In this document: piece after piece, positions 1 through 11,720 of the stretch
Layout of the letters: each line of letters begins with the position of its first letter
How positions within the stretch are numbered: the stretch's first letter is position 1
From: Litsea cubeba
Taxonomy: Eukaryota; Streptophyta; Magnoliopsida; Laurales; Lauraceae
Length of the DNA: 64,000 bases
Direction of reading: 5' to 3'
NCBI GenBank assembly: GCA_012931725.1
Contig: CM022953.1
Location: 61,406,881-61,470,880 of the forward strand
Position numbers and translations under genes: made by a program
The notes under the pieces: model-generated
Seen by the model: the letters and a program-made list of their open reading frames with translations, nothing else
Database searches by the model: none
What the model was told of the DNA's origin: nothing

Positions 1-1371
1 ACACAGGTAGGAGTAAAGAGCTGGCACCAAAGCAAGCTGCTCTCCAAACCCATCTGACAAGCCGGGAAAATACAATGCGGCCTGATGTGCGTTCCATTCC
101 TCCAGCAAATACAGCCTCACCAAGCCAATAAGTGAGGGTAAACAGCGAGATCTCTCCGCAGTGCATGTCAGGGACATATGCGTTTTGTACTTGCACAAAA
201 ATCTCTCAACTCTTCTTGCATGGCCAAAGATCTTCTTGGATCCTGAGCTCCAGCTTCCTGGGTCACGAAATCAGAAGACTCCCTACTATCAAAAAGTTGG
301 GTAATGAAGAACAAAAACTCTTCCAACTGCTGGATCTAACTTTCGAACCCCCCTTCTCCTTCAAAAAATCATAGAAGGCGACGAGCTGAAAGTATAGAAG
401 CCTGAACTCCTCAGACTGCCCCTCGAGGACGCTGTCAATCGGCATAAACTCCTCATAGAGTTTGCCGAGGATGGGCAATTCGGGTAATAGCGCTCAGCTC
501 CTTCAAAGAAAAACCAATCTCACCATTCGTCACAACGAAGGTATTGGTTTGTGGGAGAAATGACTCCAGCATAGCCATGAAGGCCTCATCGGAAAAGATC
601 ACGGTCTCCCTAAAGGCACGGACCGCATCAAAAATCCCGGCTTCCTTCAAAACGGCGCCACCAATCAGCAGGACGTGATCAGTCCACGACTTCCACTCGG
701 AGTCAGCATTGAACGACCTCGAAGTCGAAAAGGCTTCATCCAATTGCTGCCGTCACCGCTGAAAACTACCAAGGCCCACCGGTCTCAAATCGACCGACGG
801 ATAATCAGAGCCCTGGTAGCCGCTTGATGGCATCAACAAGTCCATGTCAACAGGCGACCTCTCCGTATATCCAGGAGAACCGCCAACAAAACCCCGGTCT
901 TGATTACATTTGTCCTTCTCACCCAGCTTGGAGGATCTTTCCCTCTTAGGGCACGTGGGGGCAAGGCTCAGAATCGAGACGGTGCGATCAAACATCGACC
1001 GGTGGTAGTAACAGTCTTCTTCTCACCATCTGCTGTTAAGGAAAAACTGAAAAGATCTCCTCTTGTATGTAATGTCATCAGGGACTGCATCACCAAAGAA
1101 GAAGGTAGGCTTGGGCAAAATGCTCTGATCTTCCATCACCCATGGACGACTGCTTACCATGATCTTATAGAATTCCTCTCCCTTGAGAGTGATCAGTCGC
1201 TGCCTCATCTTCATCTCTGTTGAGGGAGTTGCACTCTTCCAGATTTCTCTCAACATACTGGACCCTTCTCGAAAGCCTGCTGAACGGCCGGATTAGAGGA
1301 TCTAGAAGATCGCCGAGGTACGCTTTGTAGCAGGCTCTTTACCCTTGTTCGCTCTGGAGGAAACACCTGAA
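1..1371 (-). pseudogene. Antisense plant mobile domain (PMD)-like ORF of the Tat element, frameshifted
   Basis: Minus-strand coding potential lies in several short frames (about 1371-1023, 995-753, 743-453, 478-263, and on to 1). The 743-453 stretch has the pattern of the plant mobile domain (MAIN/MAIL family): two spaced Trp residues, LKEAGIFDAVRAF, then a block reading LPQTNTFVVTNGEIGFSLKE. The 478-263 stretch (PILGKLYEEFMP) and the leftmost bases (VYPHLLAWLGE) continue the same protein in shifted frames. A plausible splice acceptor (TTTTCAG) precedes the frame at about 1371. The ORF runs against the retrotransposon's own transcription, as described for extra ORFs of Tat elements. Stops and frame changes mean it is not translatable as it stands. 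PMD proteins are transposon-associated, with host members that affect silencing; no activity is claimed here. Confidence 0.6.
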
Positions 1372-1699
1372 AAGGATGGAAAAGAAAAAGATCAAACATC
1401 AAAATGGACAGAATCTCGCTAAAAAAAATCTGGCGAAATTTTGACAGGATGACGGGCAATTCCGAAGAAAAGGAACTATACCGAAAGAAATAGAAAGCTT
1501 GAAGATGGGCTCAACATCGCTGCGAGCTCCGAAACTCCAAACTTTCGAAACCTAAAAGTCTCCGCAAAATCAGGAAGGGCTCAACATCACTGCGAGCTCC
1601 AAGTCCCAAATTTGCAAAAACTTTCAGGTATGCAATCACATCATGCTACAAATTTAATTTACAAATTAAAGGCATGCATGAACATCTAGATTTGCGAAA

Positions 1700-2045
1700 A
1701 AAAAATGCATTATCATGATGAGCAAACAAAAAAAAAAGAAAGAAGAGAAAAGAAAAGAAACTTTCTCTAAAAAAAAAAGGGAGGAGAAAGAAAACAAAAA
1801 AGGAAACGAAACTCTCTCAAAAAAAAAAAAAAAAAAAAAAAAAGGGGCTGGCCCACAGGCCACGTGGCCGTACGGCCAGATCCGTACGGATCTGTCCGTA
1901 CGGCCCACACAAAAAAAAAAAACATGAAGAAAAAAAAAAGAAAAGAAAGCAAAAAAAAAAAAAACACGTGTAAAAAAAAAAAAGGGGAAGCAAACACGTG
2001 GAAAAAAAAAGAAGAAAAGAAAGAAACAAAAAAAAAAAAGAGAAG
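1700..2045. repeat. A-rich low-complexity block with CGTACG palindromes
   Basis: Long A runs (including more than 20 A at about 1820-1842) surround a short GC-rich island at 1850-1910. Open frames here on both strands are compositional artefacts (poly-Lys or poly-Phe). The island contains adjacent palindromes TGGCCGTACGGCCA (1865-1878) and GATCCGTACGGATC (1879-1892), then a diverged third copy (1893-1906). Confidence 0.8.
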
Positions 2046-2279
2046 GAGGAACTTTATTTTTTTCCTACAATGGAGTTTTCTTGAAAAAGAAAAACTTACT
2101 TGAAGCCATTGATGGAGAAGAAGAAGAAAACTCTTGAAGATCTTGAAGAAGAAAAGCTCTTGGTCTTGAAGCCCTCTTGAGATTATTGCAAAAGAAAGTA
2201 ATAAGAGCAAGAGATCCAACCTCCTCCTTGCTTTTATAGAGGAGAGCAAACCAAAGAAGGAAAGAAGAAAGAGGTAAGT

Positions 2280-2520
2280 GTTACTAATTAGTAACCTTAC
2301 CAAAAGAAAGAGATTAGAAAGATTCTTTCCCAAAAGAAAGATATCTTGAGAGATTTTCTCCCAAAAATCAATCTATGACGGATTCTTTCCCAAAAGAAAG
2401 ATATCTTGAGATATTCTATCCCAAAATAAAGGGATCATGAGAGATTCTCTCCAAGTAAAGATATTCTTAGATATTCTCTATCCAAATGAGATATTTTTGG
2501 ATATTCTTTACAAAAATGAC
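2280..2520 (+). repeat. Degenerate short tandem repeats (AAAGATATCTTGAGA type)
   Basis: The phrase TTCCCAAAAGAAAGATATCTTGAGA appears at about 2325-2352 and 2387-2414 with a roughly 60-bp period, followed by further diverged ATATTCT/GAGATATT copies. It lies in the non-coding 3' internal part of the Tat element. Confidence 0.5.
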
Positions 2521-2809
2521 ACCATATGAGATCTAAGCCATTTCAAAAGCTTAAGGTCCCATGGGTTAGCCCACATGAGCCAGGTTTGACCACCTAGGCA
2601 CAAAAAAAAAAAAAAAAAAAATTTGGGCTTTTAGTCAAAGAGAAATCCCTCTTACCAAGAGCATACAAAAATGGTTCCATGCCTCTTTTGAGTTGATTGG
2701 ACCATACAAAAGAAAATTCCAAGCCCCATGAGCTTCCAAAAATCAAACCATACAGCCTCATCTACCAAATTGAGCCAAAATCTTGAAATTGACATTCCAC
2801 AAAAATCAA

Positions 2810-3020
2810 ACCAAAACCTGGTCCCCTAACTGACCACATACAGCCTGTTAGGTCACAAGACCAAAACCTGATCCCCTAGCTTGCCACATACAGCCTGTTA
2901 GGTCACAAGATCAAAACCAAAATTGATCCCCCAACATTCCACATACAGCTTGTTGGGTCACACGATCAAAACCAAACCCGACCCCCTAACCTGCCACATA
3001 TAGCCTGTTAGGTCACAAGG
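2810..3020 (+). repeat. Four tandem copies of a 50-55 bp repeat
   Basis: Units start near 2810, 2860, 2910 and 2965. Each contains CCCCTAACCTGCCACATA-like and CAGCCTGTTAGGTCAC-like words. The array sits about 240 bp upstream of the polypurine tract. A fifth partial unit fades out after 3020. Confidence 0.75.
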
Positions 3021-3244
3021 TCAAAACCCAAATCCACATCCCTGATGTCATCTTTAAAAACTTTGCCTCGAGATGGTACGTGATCCCTTTCACTACCATA
3101 AAATTCCCCTGGAAGCTCAAAAGGATACAAATACCAAAAAGAAAGATTGCTCAAAGACTCTTGGTCAAGTCACAGGCTCTCCTTCAAAAAAAAATCTCTT
3201 CGAGGCACATCGACTACAAAAGTTAAACAACTCGCCGCTGTACC

Positions 3245-3257
3245 TCGAGGGGGCATT
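3245..3257 (+). other. Polypurine tract of the plus-strand Tat element
   Basis: TCGAGGGGGCA lies immediately before the TGTTGACACC LTR start. Its position and purine run fit the plus-strand primer of reverse transcription. Confidence 0.65.
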
Positions 3258-4710
3258 TGTTGACACCAAAAATGTCACTTTGCCTTTTCAAGATCCAAAG
3301 AGCTACATGAAGTCGCAACCTGCCATAAATAGGCAATGCTGCTTCCAAAAATCAAATCTTGTCAGAATCAAACAAAAACTGCAAGATTCTTCCAGACAGC
3401 CAAAAGAGGAGTACACAAGAAGTTCGGGCCATTTCAAAATCATTTGGCCTAACTTCGCTTCTCCGACAGCCGAAAAGGAGCTCTCGGCGACAAAAGCTCT
3501 CCGGGACCATGGTTTCCAAGACAGAACCTATGGATCATCTTAAAATGACTCCAATAGGTTCCCTGTCAAATTTCAAGTCAATCGGACATCGGTTGACCAC
3601 ACATCAAACCGCGACATCTTCATCGCGATAAAAAGCAAGTCTGGAGGTGATAGGACCCCAACGGCTTCGAAACTCAAACAAAAGCCTATGGTTGGTCTTA
3701 TTTATTGCTCAGGAGGCTTCACACCAAATTTCAGGTCATTCCGACATCGTTTGACCCAGTTTCAGCTTCTGACGGAAAATCGGCAGCTCTGCGCGACAAA
3801 AGTCTTCGGCTTTCTCAGGAAATTGGAAACTTTGTAAAATAAAATGCAAGGATTCTCATCAGGTTTCCTACAAAGAAATCAGGCCAATAAATGGTCAAAA
3901 TATCAAGGAAAAGTACAGAAGAAAAAAGAATCAGAAAAAAAGCAAAAACGGACGCAAAACGGGACACGAAAGGGGGAAAACCCCCCCAGGGTCGCAGACC
4001 CCTGCGACCCTGGGCCAGGGTCGCCGGCGACCATGGACCCCGGGGTCGCCGGGAAAGCCCCGGAAACCCCGGTTTTCGCCGTTTTTTTCGCGATTCGAAG
4101 GGCCCAGCCTCTGGTACTTTCCAAAATTCATGCTTTTGAGACACCAAGTCCTCTGACATCCGTCCAAAACACGGGTAAATCATCAAGAGTATCGAAGACA
4201 GTATTGATCGCCACCCGGTCAACCAAAAAAAGTGTGCTTTCCACCCGACCGATCGAGAAATCGACAGGACAGATGGCACCGACCCGCTGTTGGCAACAAA
4301 CACCTGAAATTACATGGTCATCTGATGTCGATCTACATGAAGATCCATCGATGATCATCAACAGAAGAATTCCAAAAGACGTGGCACGGCCCGCGACTCT
4401 TCAGCTGCTCGGCGACCACTTAATGCGATTAATTGACTAGCTTTATTACAGTCATTAATCCATTTCTTTGGACGGCCCAATCAGAAGCAAGCATTCGGGG
4501 AGTTACATGTCAAGAGATTCATGGCATTTAACCCATGAAACTCCTCCCATCATGGCGATTAAAGGCGATTAAATGCCCTCAATCTCCTCCGGCCAATCAG
4601 AAGCCAAGAAAAAGGAGTTACAAAATAAACAATTCAATTTTGTAACTCTCCCATTATGCGGCTTAATGACAATAAAAGCCCATAAACCCACCTAAAAGGC
4701 TACCTAAAAG

Positions 4711-4722
4711 CCTATAAATAGG
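4711..4722 (+). promoter_or_regulatory. TATA box of the Tat LTR
   Basis: CCTATAAATAGG, with a CA-rich likely start region about 30 bp downstream (near 4742-4760). The same motif is conserved at 12776-12783 in the sister LTR. Confidence 0.6.
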
Positions 4723-5229
4723 AGGGCTCTCCAAGAAGAAACAACAGACAGACAACATCAGAAAGCATCAGAAAAATCAGAGAAAAAAGCACAAGCACAC
4801 AGACAGAAATCCAGAGAAAGGAAAAAGAGAGAAAACTCTGCGGAAGTTCTACACCGGCCACCGCAACAAGGTGACAAAAGTCCCTTGGGGGTACCCCCCC
4901 CAAGGTCCTTGCCTTCTCCTCCTGCCTCCAATGGCTTAGATATGGCTTTTCAGCCCGTCTACTCGGTTTTTTATTGGACATAGGACCTTCCTTTGGTCTT
5001 TGTCTTCTAAAAACCCGAGGTTATAGCCAAGCCAAAGCGAATCAAATAGCATCCTCTGTTCTCATCTGCATGGATGATGGCGAAGCCCACATATGGCTTG
5101 CGACCGTCAATCTAAACGAGTCCCCCACAATCTCCTGAGAAGTTAGATCCTCCTTTTCTTGCTTTTCATTGTAGTTTGTATTTTTTTTAAAAGAGACAAA
5201 AATCACAATTCTTGTCTTTCATTGTTGAT

Positions 5230-5335
5230 AAGGATTGTAAATCAGCTATAAACGCCAAAATCGGCTATAAACGCCAAAAATCGGCTATAAACGCCAAAAT
5301 CGGCTATAAATGCCAAAAAAATCGCCTTTCACGGC
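5230..5335 (+). repeat. 19-20 bp tandem repeat inside the LTR
   Basis: Four units of the form ATCGGCTATAAACGCCAAA, followed by a diverged ATCGCCTTTCACGGCAAA. The sister LTR (12178-12262, minus) has three units before the same diverged unit, so copy number changed after the copies split. Confidence 0.8.
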
Positions 5336-5584
5336 AAATCAAGAAAATGTCTCTTTTCTTAAATATATGTGCAATGGAAAACTTGAAAGAAGTTGATTTC
5401 CTTTTTACTTGCGAAGGTTGATCCCCGGATCACCACTTGCAATTCCAAGTAAAATAGAAGATCTGGCACACCCACAAAAAAAGAAATGTTGATGCACGCC
5501 CTTGCCCCCCGGTTACGAAAGGGTCGGACCCGACGGACTCCCACGTCCGCCGACCTCGGTAGAACCGAGCAGGAGCGCGGTCCA

Positions 5585-5930
5585 TCAGTGGGATGCCCAA
5601 CTCTTCGAGAGCCGATGTGGAGATGAGGTTGAGTGCAGAACCTGGGTCGATCTGAACTCTGTGCATAGGCATTTCCTTGATGTACCCTGTGAAGTACAGG
5701 GGTCGGTTATGCCTTATTTCGCTAAGTAGGAGGTTGTCCTTTGTGAAGGCGATGGTTGCACTGGCTGCTTTTTTAACCGAGAGGCATTCAATACATGATC
5801 CCTCAGTTTTCTTCTTTTCTCCCTTTGAGGAGGCTTCTGAGTTTTTGACCCGGTAATCCATTTCAATTTGGAGGACTTGCGGGGCATGTTTGTCGACATC
5901 CTCATTCAGCTTTTGTAATTCTGAGATGAG
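5585..5930 (-). pseudogene. Retropepsin-like protease region of the Tat element, truncated
   Basis: The minus-strand frame contains LSEIRHNRPLYFTGYI, then HRVQIDPGSALNLISTSALE, which fits the flap and active-site region of plant Gypsy proteases. The active-site triad reads D-P-G rather than D-S/T-G. The frame then runs straight into LTR sequence of the inserted plus-strand copy, so the C-terminal half of the protease is missing. Confidence 0.65.
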
Positions 5931-7322
5931 ATTATCACGAGTGTGCGGAGACATTCGCAACAAATCTAGGATGTGCGGACGTGCAGGTAAGTGCTTGAAG
6001 TGTTCAATCAAGTCATACTTGAAAGCCTCCTTAGGGCCTGCATGTTCATCATTGTTGTAACTAGGGGCGCTTACAACATCTTTTCCCGAAGGATTTACAT
6101 ATTTAAAGGAAGATTGGTTGTAATTTTTGTGGTAGTCCCGGCCATAGCGGGTGCCTCTACCAACTTCGATAGCTTCTTGAGAAGGGTCTTCATTTGGAAG
6201 ATTGTCTTCAGGATCAAGAGGCTGTCATTTTTCATTTGCTGAGGATGTATCAGCAGCAGAGTTGCCATCATCAGTGATTGTGTTGCAAGGAGCATTTTTC
6301 GGAAACAAGTCCTGAATAGCATCTAGCAGCCTTTCTTCTTTGTTGACCAATTTATCGTCCCAAGCATCAATAGCTGGGAATTCTTCAGTCAGGAAGGGTG
6401 TGAACTTTGAAGTCACAGTCTCAGGAGAAGAAACCTGAGAGGGTGTCATCTCAGTGAAAGTCACGTGGGATGAGGTGGCTCCAGAAGATACATTGCTAGG
6501 CGTCGCCGGAGTGTAAGTGCTCTCATCAGACGATGCTTCGGAAGAATTATAATCCCGAATTATCACATTATAGGAAGCTCTAACAGGAGACGTTGCCTGA
6601 TCGGAGTCAGACTCATCCTCGGATGTAAGAGGATCGTCTATCCTGCAATTTTCTTCATTTTCAAGAGTTAAGGGAGGATGTACCTAATGGTCTTCAGGGA
6701 CTTCAGGCTCTGGATGCGAGGAGGCTGGTTGATGTGGTCTTGCTCTTGTTCTAGAGCGAGATGCTATAAGATCCTTGCATATTCTTCAAGATCAGGCATG
6801 GGAGCCAAATCTTTTTCTTCATCAACTATTTGTGGCTCAACATTGTTGATTTCCACTGGAGCAATGAGGGGTGCTGGTTCAACAACATTTTCTTGTACAG
6901 CCTCTTGGTCTTTTTCATCATCAGACCAGGATCCTTGTGGCTGTAGGGGGTTATACCAGATTACTGGCATAAGATGATTCTCAGGAACCCATTCTTCATC
7001 GGAGAGATATTCTCCTGTTTCAAGGGACTCCTACAACTCGTCTGTGTAGTTGGATTCGAATCCATCATCGGTGTCGCTGGACTCGTATCCATCAATGGAG
7101 AATCCAATTACCGAATTGCAAAAGTATGATACCTCCTGTGTGGCTTCTTTGAATTGAGGTGGCATGAAATCACTGAGCGTAAATTTTCTTACCCCCTTTG
7201 AAGTCTCTGGAAGGGATGTTTTTGTTGCCTCCAGTGAAGCGGTAGAGGAAGCCTCTGTCTTTTCTTTGACTTCTTGTTTTGGCTGGGTCTTCTCTTGCCG
7301 TTTGAGCTTGAGGAGATATTTC
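5931..7322 (-). pseudogene. Gag-protease linker of the Tat element, interrupted frames
   Basis: Minus-strand frames (for example 6566-6225 and 6970-6764) encode acidic, Ser/Thr/Glu-rich, low-complexity peptide with no recognised fold. Stops and frame changes separate them. Position between the nucleocapsid-like motif and protease makes it the linker part of gag-pro. Confidence 0.5.
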
Positions 7323-9861
7323 CTAGCATGCCTTCGCTGTTGAGCTGTAGGCTTTGTTTTCACCTTCCAGGATATCGGGATGTACCCATATGGGTTGTCC
7401 GTCTGGTGTCGGGTAAGGAACCAGTTCCTCGGACGCTTGGATTGTGTTTATCACCTTGAAGGAAGTAGTGATCTTCTTCTTCGGTGATTTTGACGTTTGT
7501 CCACATGTCACCATGTTGACGGAGGCAGACCCATAGTTTTTGTCAAAGGTGATGACTCCGTTTTTCCACATCTCGTTTATTTTCTCCCTCACAACGAAGC
7601 ATTGATTGAAAGGATGCGAGATCATCTGGTGGTATGGACAGTACCGAGGATCGTTGGTTTTGCCAACATCACCCGATCTTTTTGGTTCAGGCAAGGTGAG
7701 CTTGCTGTTTGCCACAAGAGCCCCGAAGATTTCATCAACATCTTCATCAAACGGGTATTCCTTCTCTACTCGTTCTTTGAAGGCATCTGAGAGTTCAGGT
7801 CTCTTACCAGCAGCTTTGTTTTCAGCTTTCTTTGGTGGCTGAGGAGCTGACTTGGTCTGCACATTGAGGACCTCTTTTTTCTTTGGTTTTGAGGTTGCAA
7901 TGGTGGTTGGCTCTTTTCTTGATGATTTCTTACTTTTGAGGTCTTTAATCACCGTTTCAATTTCCATGGAAGGTTCTAGGAGTTCTCCCAGGTTCTTTGA
8001 TTTCTTGCCGATGATCATGGAGCGGATTCTGGCTCTCATGTTGTTTCGGCAGATGTCGACTAGCGATGCTTGTGGCAATACATCAGAGCATTTGTATGCC
8101 ATTGCTTTCCACTTATGAATGAAGTCATATGTTGACTCATTCTCCTCCTATTTTTGGCTGCACAGCTGAGCCATAGTAGCGGAATGATCCTCACCTTTGA
8201 AGTGAGTCAAGAAGCGTGTCTCTAGCATGGCCCAGTTTTGGATCGAGTCCTCCGGCAGAGTGGAGTACCAATCGAAGGCCGTACCTTTTAGGGTACTTGC
8301 AAAGAGGCGGATCTTGAGTGCATCTTGATCTGCGATAGCTCCCGTTAGGATCTTGAAGTGGATGATGTGCTGTCTAGCTGATCATTTCCCCGTATATGTT
8401 TGGAGAGTAGGATGCTTGAATTTTGTAGGGAACGGGACCGAGTCCATCCATAAGGGATATGGTGGCTTGATCCCATGCTCCTTGAGTATATCCTCTTCTT
8501 TTGCTTTGGCGAGGATACTATCTACATCCTTTTTGGTAAGGGCGAGTGACTCATTTTCTTCTCCATTTACCTCATCATCTTGATGATTCGGAGGAGGTTC
8601 ATTGTTCGCCTAATTTTGGAAGGCGAGGAGATGGTTTTCCATTAGAGTTTCAATCCTCTGCTGGCCTTGTTCCAACTGCTGGATGCGGGTGATCGCGTCA
8701 TCTTGAGGTGGATTACGGGGTGGTGGCTCAGAATTTGTAGCAAAGACGTTCATCCTTCGTGATTCGAACAAAGAAACTGTCCTGGTGACTGAGTTGGGCT
8801 CATTATTTTTTAAGAAGAGCTGAAGGAAGGATCGCTCTGCCGTCCTTTGCTTGAAGGAGCAGGGGATTCTTCTGAATGTCTTCTTGTCCTAGAGACGCTG
8901 CGGGTCATCGGACGTCGGACATGGATTTTTGTTGCTGACTTTTGGCGTCTTCTGGTTTTTTCCAACCATATGGACGGCAGCAACTTGGTTGGGTCTTTCA
9001 TTTTCGACCCATTTGGGACAGACTTGAAGTGTAGGAGGCTGGGTCCTTTGCTTCTATAGTCTCTTTTGCCGATATGACGCGCGGCGACTTATACGAAGAG
9101 CAATTTGAGCTTCGGTCAGCTCTGGCTGGGCCTTTATGATGAAGGATGTGCTTCCTCGGGCGCAGCAGCCGAGCCTGTCTTCTTTGTAGCTGGGCAAGGA
9201 CAGGATGCGAACCCTGTCCTTCGCCTGTTGCAGCGAAGCTTTGAATTTTTCAAGTTCAGCCCCTGTAGAGATGAAGGGTCGAACTGCAGGTTTGTAGGCC
9301 TTAGCAGGTGCTTGCGGAGGCCTTGTGATGCATGACTTGATTTTGGGCTTGTAGGAACAAGCCGGCTCATGCTGGGTTGACTTAGGAGTCAGGTTGGAGA
9401 TGGGTCTCTCCTCTTTCATGTAGGCAAGAGGGTAGAACTAGTTCTCCTTGAGTGGGGCCAGGAATGCTGGCTTGGTGGATGTTTGGGACCTTCTCTATTT
9501 TGGTGAAGGTCTTGGAGACCAAGTCTTGGGATAGACCTGGTCATTTGCTGGTCGAGGCTTCGTGGGGCTGCCACGGGCTTCGGGCCTTCTAATGCTCGCC
9601 TTTGGTGTCACGGTAGTGATACGTTGAGAGGCGAGTTTCTGCTTCTTGGAAGGAGCAGTTTGTTCTTCGGGAAGTGGGAATGGTCCCAGCGTCCCAAAGA
9701 CTATAGTCCGAGGAGTCGAGGTCGACCCGGAGCTCAGAGAGTTGCCGAGGAAGTTGACGCTTCGGCAGCGATGGGGCGCTTGTAGGTGTGCGTGGTTTGC
9801 TTCTGTTGAAGCATGAGTTGGTGCTTGCTCTCATCGAAAGTAATGGTAAGCGATGCTGCCA
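7323..9861 (-). pseudogene. Gag of the minus-strand Tat element, broken
   Basis: A likely start at 9861 reads MAASLTITFDESKHQL and hits a stop after about 40 codons. The frame then continues in shifted phases. The capsid-like core lies at about 8420-7950, with the retrotrans_gag words LFASTLKGTAFDWYSTLPED and DFIHKWKAMAYKCSDVLP. A C-X2-H-X4-H-X4-C motif (CPYHQMISHPFNQC, about 7655-7615) stands where the nucleocapsid knuckle is expected. Several in-frame stops (near 8395, 8145 and 9490) show decay. A Lys-rich tail follows. Confidence 0.7.
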
Positions 9862-10219
9862 TTGTTAGTTTTTTTCAAAAAATTTCTGAAACAAGACCAC
9901 ATCCATTAGTAATCACAAGAATATAATGATCATAAATGGGAAGTTCTATGGTTTTGTCTTTTCAAATTGCTCGAAGGAGATGACCTAAGCAATATGAAGA
10001 AGGCAAAAGGTCATAGAGGGTACAATCGTTCTGACCGCAGGTATCGTAAGCCCAGAATGAGCGTCCCAGTGACTGCTAGAAGCAATTGTGAACTTAAATT
10101 CGACTTATCGAGAAGCAGAGCTTGCTCGAGGTAAGAAGAATATAAAGTTGGAGTTACAAATGTGCCGGTCGCGAATACAGTAGACCCTGAAAGGGCATAC
10201 TAGTACCGCTAGACACAAA

Positions 10220-10555
10220 TGTTGGAGACTGCATCCATGAGATGAGATTCCCTGTTTTGAAAGGTCAAGATTGGATTCATCAAAAAGAGCAGATGGTATT
10301 CCGATCCAAATACGGTCTCAGCGATTTCCACGAGCGCCAGTATTCAGAAGGAAATGAATCATAATTTCTCGGATCTGAATCCAAAAACGACGAGTTTTTT
10401 TTTTTTTTTTTGAAAGGCCAATATCGGGTTCATCAAAGAGAGCAAAAGGCACTCCAATCTGAACACGGGCTCAGCGATTTCCGCGAGCGCCAGTGCTCAG
10501 AAAGGAGAAAGCCAAGATTTCTCCAATCTAAACCCAAAATGACGGAAGTTTTTTT
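10220..10555 (-). repeat. Two copies of a ~160 bp leader repeat
   Basis: Blocks at about 10255-10400 and 10415-10555 share GATTTCC-CGAGCGCCAGT and TTCATCAAA-GAGAGCA words, and both end in a T run. They lie between the PBS and gag of the minus-strand Tat element. Confidence 0.65.
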
Positions 10556-10700
10556 TTTATGAAGATTTTTTTTTAAAAAAAATCTTTTTTTTATTATTAT
10601 TTTTTTTTAGAAATCTTTTTTTGAAAATTTTATTTTTTCTTTTTTATTTTAAAATTTTTATTTTAAAAATTTTTTTTTGAAAAAATTTTATTTAAAAGAC
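10555..10700. repeat. T/A homopolymer-rich spacer
   Basis: Runs of T (up to about 10) alternate with A runs with almost no other bases. It separates the two leader repeat families and codes for nothing. Confidence 0.8.
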
Positions 10701-10948
10701 GAGAGAGTACACATAGGCCTCCTAACCTGGCTTTATGAAATCTCGATTGATAGAATTGCCCCCAGGTAAGGGTAGGATTACTTAATGAACCTGTTTGGAG
10801 GACCCTTGCCTAGAACAGTCAAGCTGTCTCCACACTCTGGACAAGGCTTTTCTTGAATCAACCATGATCAAAGAACGTAGTTGGTTTAACCTTAGTGGTC
10901 TATGTCTTTTTTTTTTTATTTTTTTTATAAATATATATAATTTTTTTT

Positions 10949-11720
10949 AGATCTTTAATGAACTCATCGAAGAGAAACGATGGCTCAAAACCTTAGTCGA
11001 ACAGGCTCAACATTTCTGCAAGCACGATGAACGATAGGAAAGGATCAAGGTTTCTCAATTTTGAATCCAAAATGAAAAATATGATTTTTTGTTTTTTTTT
11101 TTAGATCTTTAATGAACTCATCGAAGAGAAACGATGGCCCAAAACCTTAGTCGAACAGGCTCAACATTTCTACAAGCATGATGAACGATAAGAAAGGATC
11201 AAGGTTTCTAAATTTTGAATTCAAAATGAAAAATCTGATTTTTTGTTTTTTTGTTTTTTTTTAGATCATTAATAAACTCATCGAAGTGAAACGATGGCCC
11301 AAAACCTTAGTCGAACAGGCTCAACATTTCTGCAAGCATGATGAACGATAGGAAAGGATCAAGGTTTCTCAATTTTGAATCCAAACTTAAGAATCTGATT
11401 TTTTTTCTAGATCTTTAATGAACTCATCGAAGAGAAACGAAGGCCCAAAACCTTAGTCGAACAGGCTCAACATTTCTGCAAGCACGATGAATGATAGGAA
11501 AGGATCAAGGTTTCTCAATTTTGAATTCAAACTGAGAAATCTAATTTTTTGTTTTTTTTTTATTTTTTTTTTTCTAGATCTTTAATGAACTCATCGAAGA
11601 GAAACGATGGCCTAAAACCTTAGTCGAACAGGCTCAACATTTCTGCAAGCACGATGAACGATAGGAAAGGATCAAGGTTTCTCAATTTTGAATCCAAAAT
11701 GAAAAATCTGAATTTTTTTT
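10949..11720 (-). repeat. Five tandem copies of a 145-168 bp leader repeat with poly-T linkers
   Basis: Units begin near 10949, 11102, 11264, 11408 and 11575 with AGATCTTTAATGAACTCATCG (one variant). They carry the shared words GAACAGGCTCAACATTTCT and GGAAAGGATCAAGGTTTCT, and each ends in a variable T run. The array is in the untranslated leader of the minus-strand Tat element. Unit-length differences come mainly from the T run. Confidence 0.85.

Larger units (their letters stand above)
1..5584 (+). mobile_element. Tat-lineage Ty3/Gypsy retrotransposon, 3' portion
   Basis: This is the 3' part of a plus-strand LTR retrotransposon that starts before the window. It comprises an internal non-coding and antisense-coding region (1-3257), a polypurine tract, and a TG...CA-bounded 3' LTR (3258-5584). 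Assignment to the Tat lineage rests on three points: long LTRs starting TGTTGACACC, an antisense extra ORF between pol and the 3' LTR (extra ORFs there are known from this lineage), and the gag/protease of the minus-strand sister copy to its right. The LTR ends directly against the minus-strand protease of that copy, so this element most likely inserted into it. The five bases after the LTR (TCAGT) would be its target duplication, with the partner outside the window. Confidence 0.7.
3258..5584 (+). repeat. 3' LTR (2,327 bp) of the plus-strand Tat element
   Basis: The LTR starts TGTTGACACC and ends GCGGTCCA. It matches the reverse complement of 11934-14363 over its whole length, so both termini are fixed by comparison. 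A GC-rich block (about 3970-4080), a TATA box (4713-4720) and a short tandem repeat (about 5230-5330) lie inside. By eye the two LTRs are about 90-95% alike where aligned. They belong to different insertions. Confidence 0.85.

Noticed and set aside
1715..2333. Long open frames on both strands rich in Lys or Phe
   Set aside because: Products of A/T homopolymers; no protein family pattern.
3073..3543. 156-codon plus-strand frame across the PPT and LTR start
   Set aside because: It crosses the LTR boundary, has no family pattern, and the region is non-coding in the sister copy.
3844..4440. 198-codon frame in the LTR GC-rich block
   Set aside because: Overlapping long frames occur on both strands because the block is GC-rich, and the frame is not kept as such in the sister LTR.
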